From Candidatus Rifleibacteriota bacterium (lineage in GTDB: Bacteria > Riflebacteria > Ozemobacteria > Ozemobacterales > Ozemobacteraceae), in assembly GCA_017526725.1 (NCBI GenBank), contig JAFXRA010000162.1:1-13487 (forward strand): 13,487 nt of DNA, read 5' to 3'. A program made the translations under genes and the position numbers. Of the stretch, positions 12,162 through 13,487 are shown piece by piece; the first letter of the stretch is position 1, and every line of letters starts with the position of its first letter. The notes beneath the pieces were generated by a model, which saw nothing but the letters and a program-made list of their open reading frames with translations, was not told the origin of the DNA and searched no databases.

Positions 12162-13403
12162 ATGCTTTCTAAGACCCCGCAATTTCACTGTTCCTTCTGC
12201 GGAAAAGGACAAGACCAGGTCCGCAAGCTTATTGCCGGACCTGATGTATACATTTGTGATGAATGTATAGGTTTGTGCAATGACATTATTCTTGAGGAAC
12301 TAGACGATGATAGTCCTCAAGCAATGCAGAATACACTAAAACCTAAAGATATCGTCAAGGTTCTTGACCAGTATGTTGTTGGTCAGGAAAGAGCCAAGAA
12401 GATTCTTTCTGTTGCCGTTTACAATCATTACAAGAGATTAGCGCTTGGTGACGAACACAAAGATGATGTCGAAGTGCAGAAATCAAATGTTCTGCTTATC
12501 GGGCCTACTGGTTCTGGTAAGACTCATCTTGCACAGAGTTTAGCAAAACTTTTAAATGTTCCTTTCTGTATTGCTGACGCAACCACTCTTACAGAGGCTG
12601 GATACGTAGGCGATGACGTTGAAAGTATTTTGTTGAATTTGCTTCGAGCAGCTGATTATGATGTTCAAAAGGCCGAACGAGGTATCGTATATATTGACGA
12701 AATAGATAAGATAGCCCGTAAGAGCGAAAATGTCTCTATTACGCGTGATGTTTCAGGTGAAGGGGTTCAGCAGGCACTGCTTAAACTTCTTGAAGGCAAG
12801 ATAGCTCAGGTTCCGCCTCAGGGTGGACGTAAACATCCTCATCAGGAATATATCCAGTTAAATACTAAGAATATTCTTTTCTTACTAGGTGGTGCTTTTG
12901 AAGGTGTAGAAAAGATTATAGAAGCTAGAACTGCTAAAAAGACTATGGGCTTCGGCTCAACTCCTGTTCTTAAAAGCGAAAGAAAGGTTGGCGATCTCTT
13001 AAAGGATATTATGCCAGGCGATTTGCTTCGCTTTGGTTTGATACCAGAATTTATTGGTCGTGTTCCTGTTCTTGCTACTTTTGATAACCTTCGTGAAGCA
13101 GACCTTGTTAAGATTCTTACTGAACCAAAAGATGCTTTGGTTAAACAGTATGCAAGGTTGATGAAGATGGAAGGAGTAGACCTGGAAATTACTCCTAAGG
13201 CTCTCTCTGCCATAGCCAAGAAAGCTATTGAACAGAATACCGGCGCTCGCGGCTTAAGACGAATTATTGAAGAACTTATGCTTGATCTGATGTATGAAAT
13301 TCCTTCAGACAACTCTGTTGCAAAGGTAATCATACATGAACGCTGTGTTGAAAACAAAGAACCTTATCAGATTGTTTATAAGGTTGAAGGTCAGATAGCT
13401 TAA
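12162..13403 (+). CDS. clpX: ATP-dependent Clp protease ATP-binding subunit ClpX
   Basis: Hexameric AAA+ unfoldase that recognises tagged proteins and threads them into ClpP. It has 413 residues, full length. Seen: the N-terminal zinc-binding domain with Cys10, Cys13, Cys32 and Cys35 ([23 protein letters not shown]); Walker A GPTGSGKT (114-121); pore loop GYVG (147-150); Walker [11 protein letters not shown] (175-184); the RKH loop GGRKHPHQ (221-228), used in tag recognition; the ClpP-docking loop KTMGFGS (260-266), with MGF where IGF is commonest; sensor-1/Arg-finger region [12 protein letters not shown] (292-303); and sensor-2 GARGLRR (361-367). GAGGAG in the clpP 3' end gives a ribosome site 5 bases before the ATG. 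It is the last gene of the tig-clpP-clpX operon, and a strong terminator follows 14 bases after the stop. Confidence 0.97.
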   Translation: MLSKTPQFHCSFCGKGQDQVRKLIAGPDVYICDECIGLCNDIILEELDDDSPQAMQNTLKPKDIVKVLDQYVVGQERAKKILSVAVYNHYKRLALGDEHKDDVEVQKSNVLLIGPTGSGKTHLAQSLAKLLNVPFCIADATTLTEAGYVGDDVESILLNLLRAADYDVQKAERGIVYIDEIDKIARKSENVSITRDVSGEGVQQALLKLLEGKIAQVPPQGGRKHPHQEYIQLNTKNILFLLGGAFEGVEKIIEARTAKKTMGFGSTPVLKSERKVGDLLKDIMPGDLLRFGLIPEFIGRVPVLATFDNLREADLVKILTEPKDALVKQYARLMKMEGVDLEITPKALSAIAKKAIEQNTGARGLRRIIEELMLDLMYEIPSDNSVAKVIIHERCVENKEPYQIVYKVEGQIA

Positions 13404-13417
13404 GACTTTAAATAGAT

Positions 13418-13458
13418 AAAAAAAGATTCAATGTATAAATTACATTGAATCTTTTTTT
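13418..13458 (+). terminator. Intrinsic terminator of tig-clpP-clpX, bidirectional
   Basis: A7 (13418-13424), GATTCAATGTA (13425-13435), loop TAAAT, TACATTGAATC (13441-13451), T7 (13452-13458). The 11-pair core extends to 18 perfect pairs through the A and T tracts. The A/T symmetry would also stop transcription coming from the right. The remaining 29 bases to the window edge show no feature. Confidence 0.93.
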
Positions 13459-13487
13459 ATGCTTAAATTATAAGGCTTATAAAGTGA

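Overview
This is an AT-rich bacterial window (standard code, with TGA used as a stop) that falls into two parts. The left part, about 1-7930, is accessory: sparse genes with long AT-rich spacers, one frameshifted gene, one gene reduced to a stub, and a 320-bp intergenic field of hairpins. The right part, about 7918-13487, is core: DNA repair, tRNA modification, two tRNA genes and the tig-clpP-clpX proteostasis operon, closed by a textbook terminator. Two lipoprotein signal peptides and an arylsulfotransferase-like enzyme suggest a cell with exported, lipid-anchored proteins. The fused sulfur-transfer oxidoreductase fits an anaerobic or microaerobic life. I cannot assign a phylum; no gene here is diagnostic of one.

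Layout. 1-702 (minus) is the N-terminal third or so of a type I restriction endonuclease subunit (HsdR), cut by the window edge. 931-1206 (plus) is a RelB/DinJ-type antitoxin. Its partner toxin starts in the usual ATGA overlap but stops after 11 codons. 1478-1990 (plus) is a small lipoprotein. 1991-2560 is non-coding, with one perfect hairpin and a set of short direct and inverted repeats. 2561-3780 (minus) is an arylsulfotransferase-family lipoprotein whose last 41 codons are displaced by a one-base frameshift. 4014-6896 (minus) is a two-gene operon: an oxidoreductase with four fused modules (CoA-disulfide-reductase-like, rhodanese, TusA, DsrE2) and a GNAT acetyltransferase that begins directly after its stop codon. 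A perfect 10-10-10 dyad lies in front of the operon. 6960-7497 is non-coding and holds the hairpin and repeat field.

7498-7929 (plus) is a YunG-like small protein that overlaps the tail of ogt (minus). ogt follows mtaB (minus), and a strong terminator at 9750-9781 separates both from tRNA-Gly(TCC) and tRNA-Leu(TAG), which share one promoter. A divergent promoter at 10087-10115 drives tig, clpP and clpX through a leader with a long two-tier hairpin and a second small hairpin that holds the ribosome binding site. Trigger factor folds nascent chains and ClpXP degrades tagged or misfolded ones, so this operon is one quality-control unit.

Most worth a second look: the compound inverted hairpin field at 7020-7337, whose stems change sequence while pairing is kept; the toxin stub; the frameshifted arylsulfotransferase; the four-module sulfur oxidoreductase with its dyad; and the structured tig leader.
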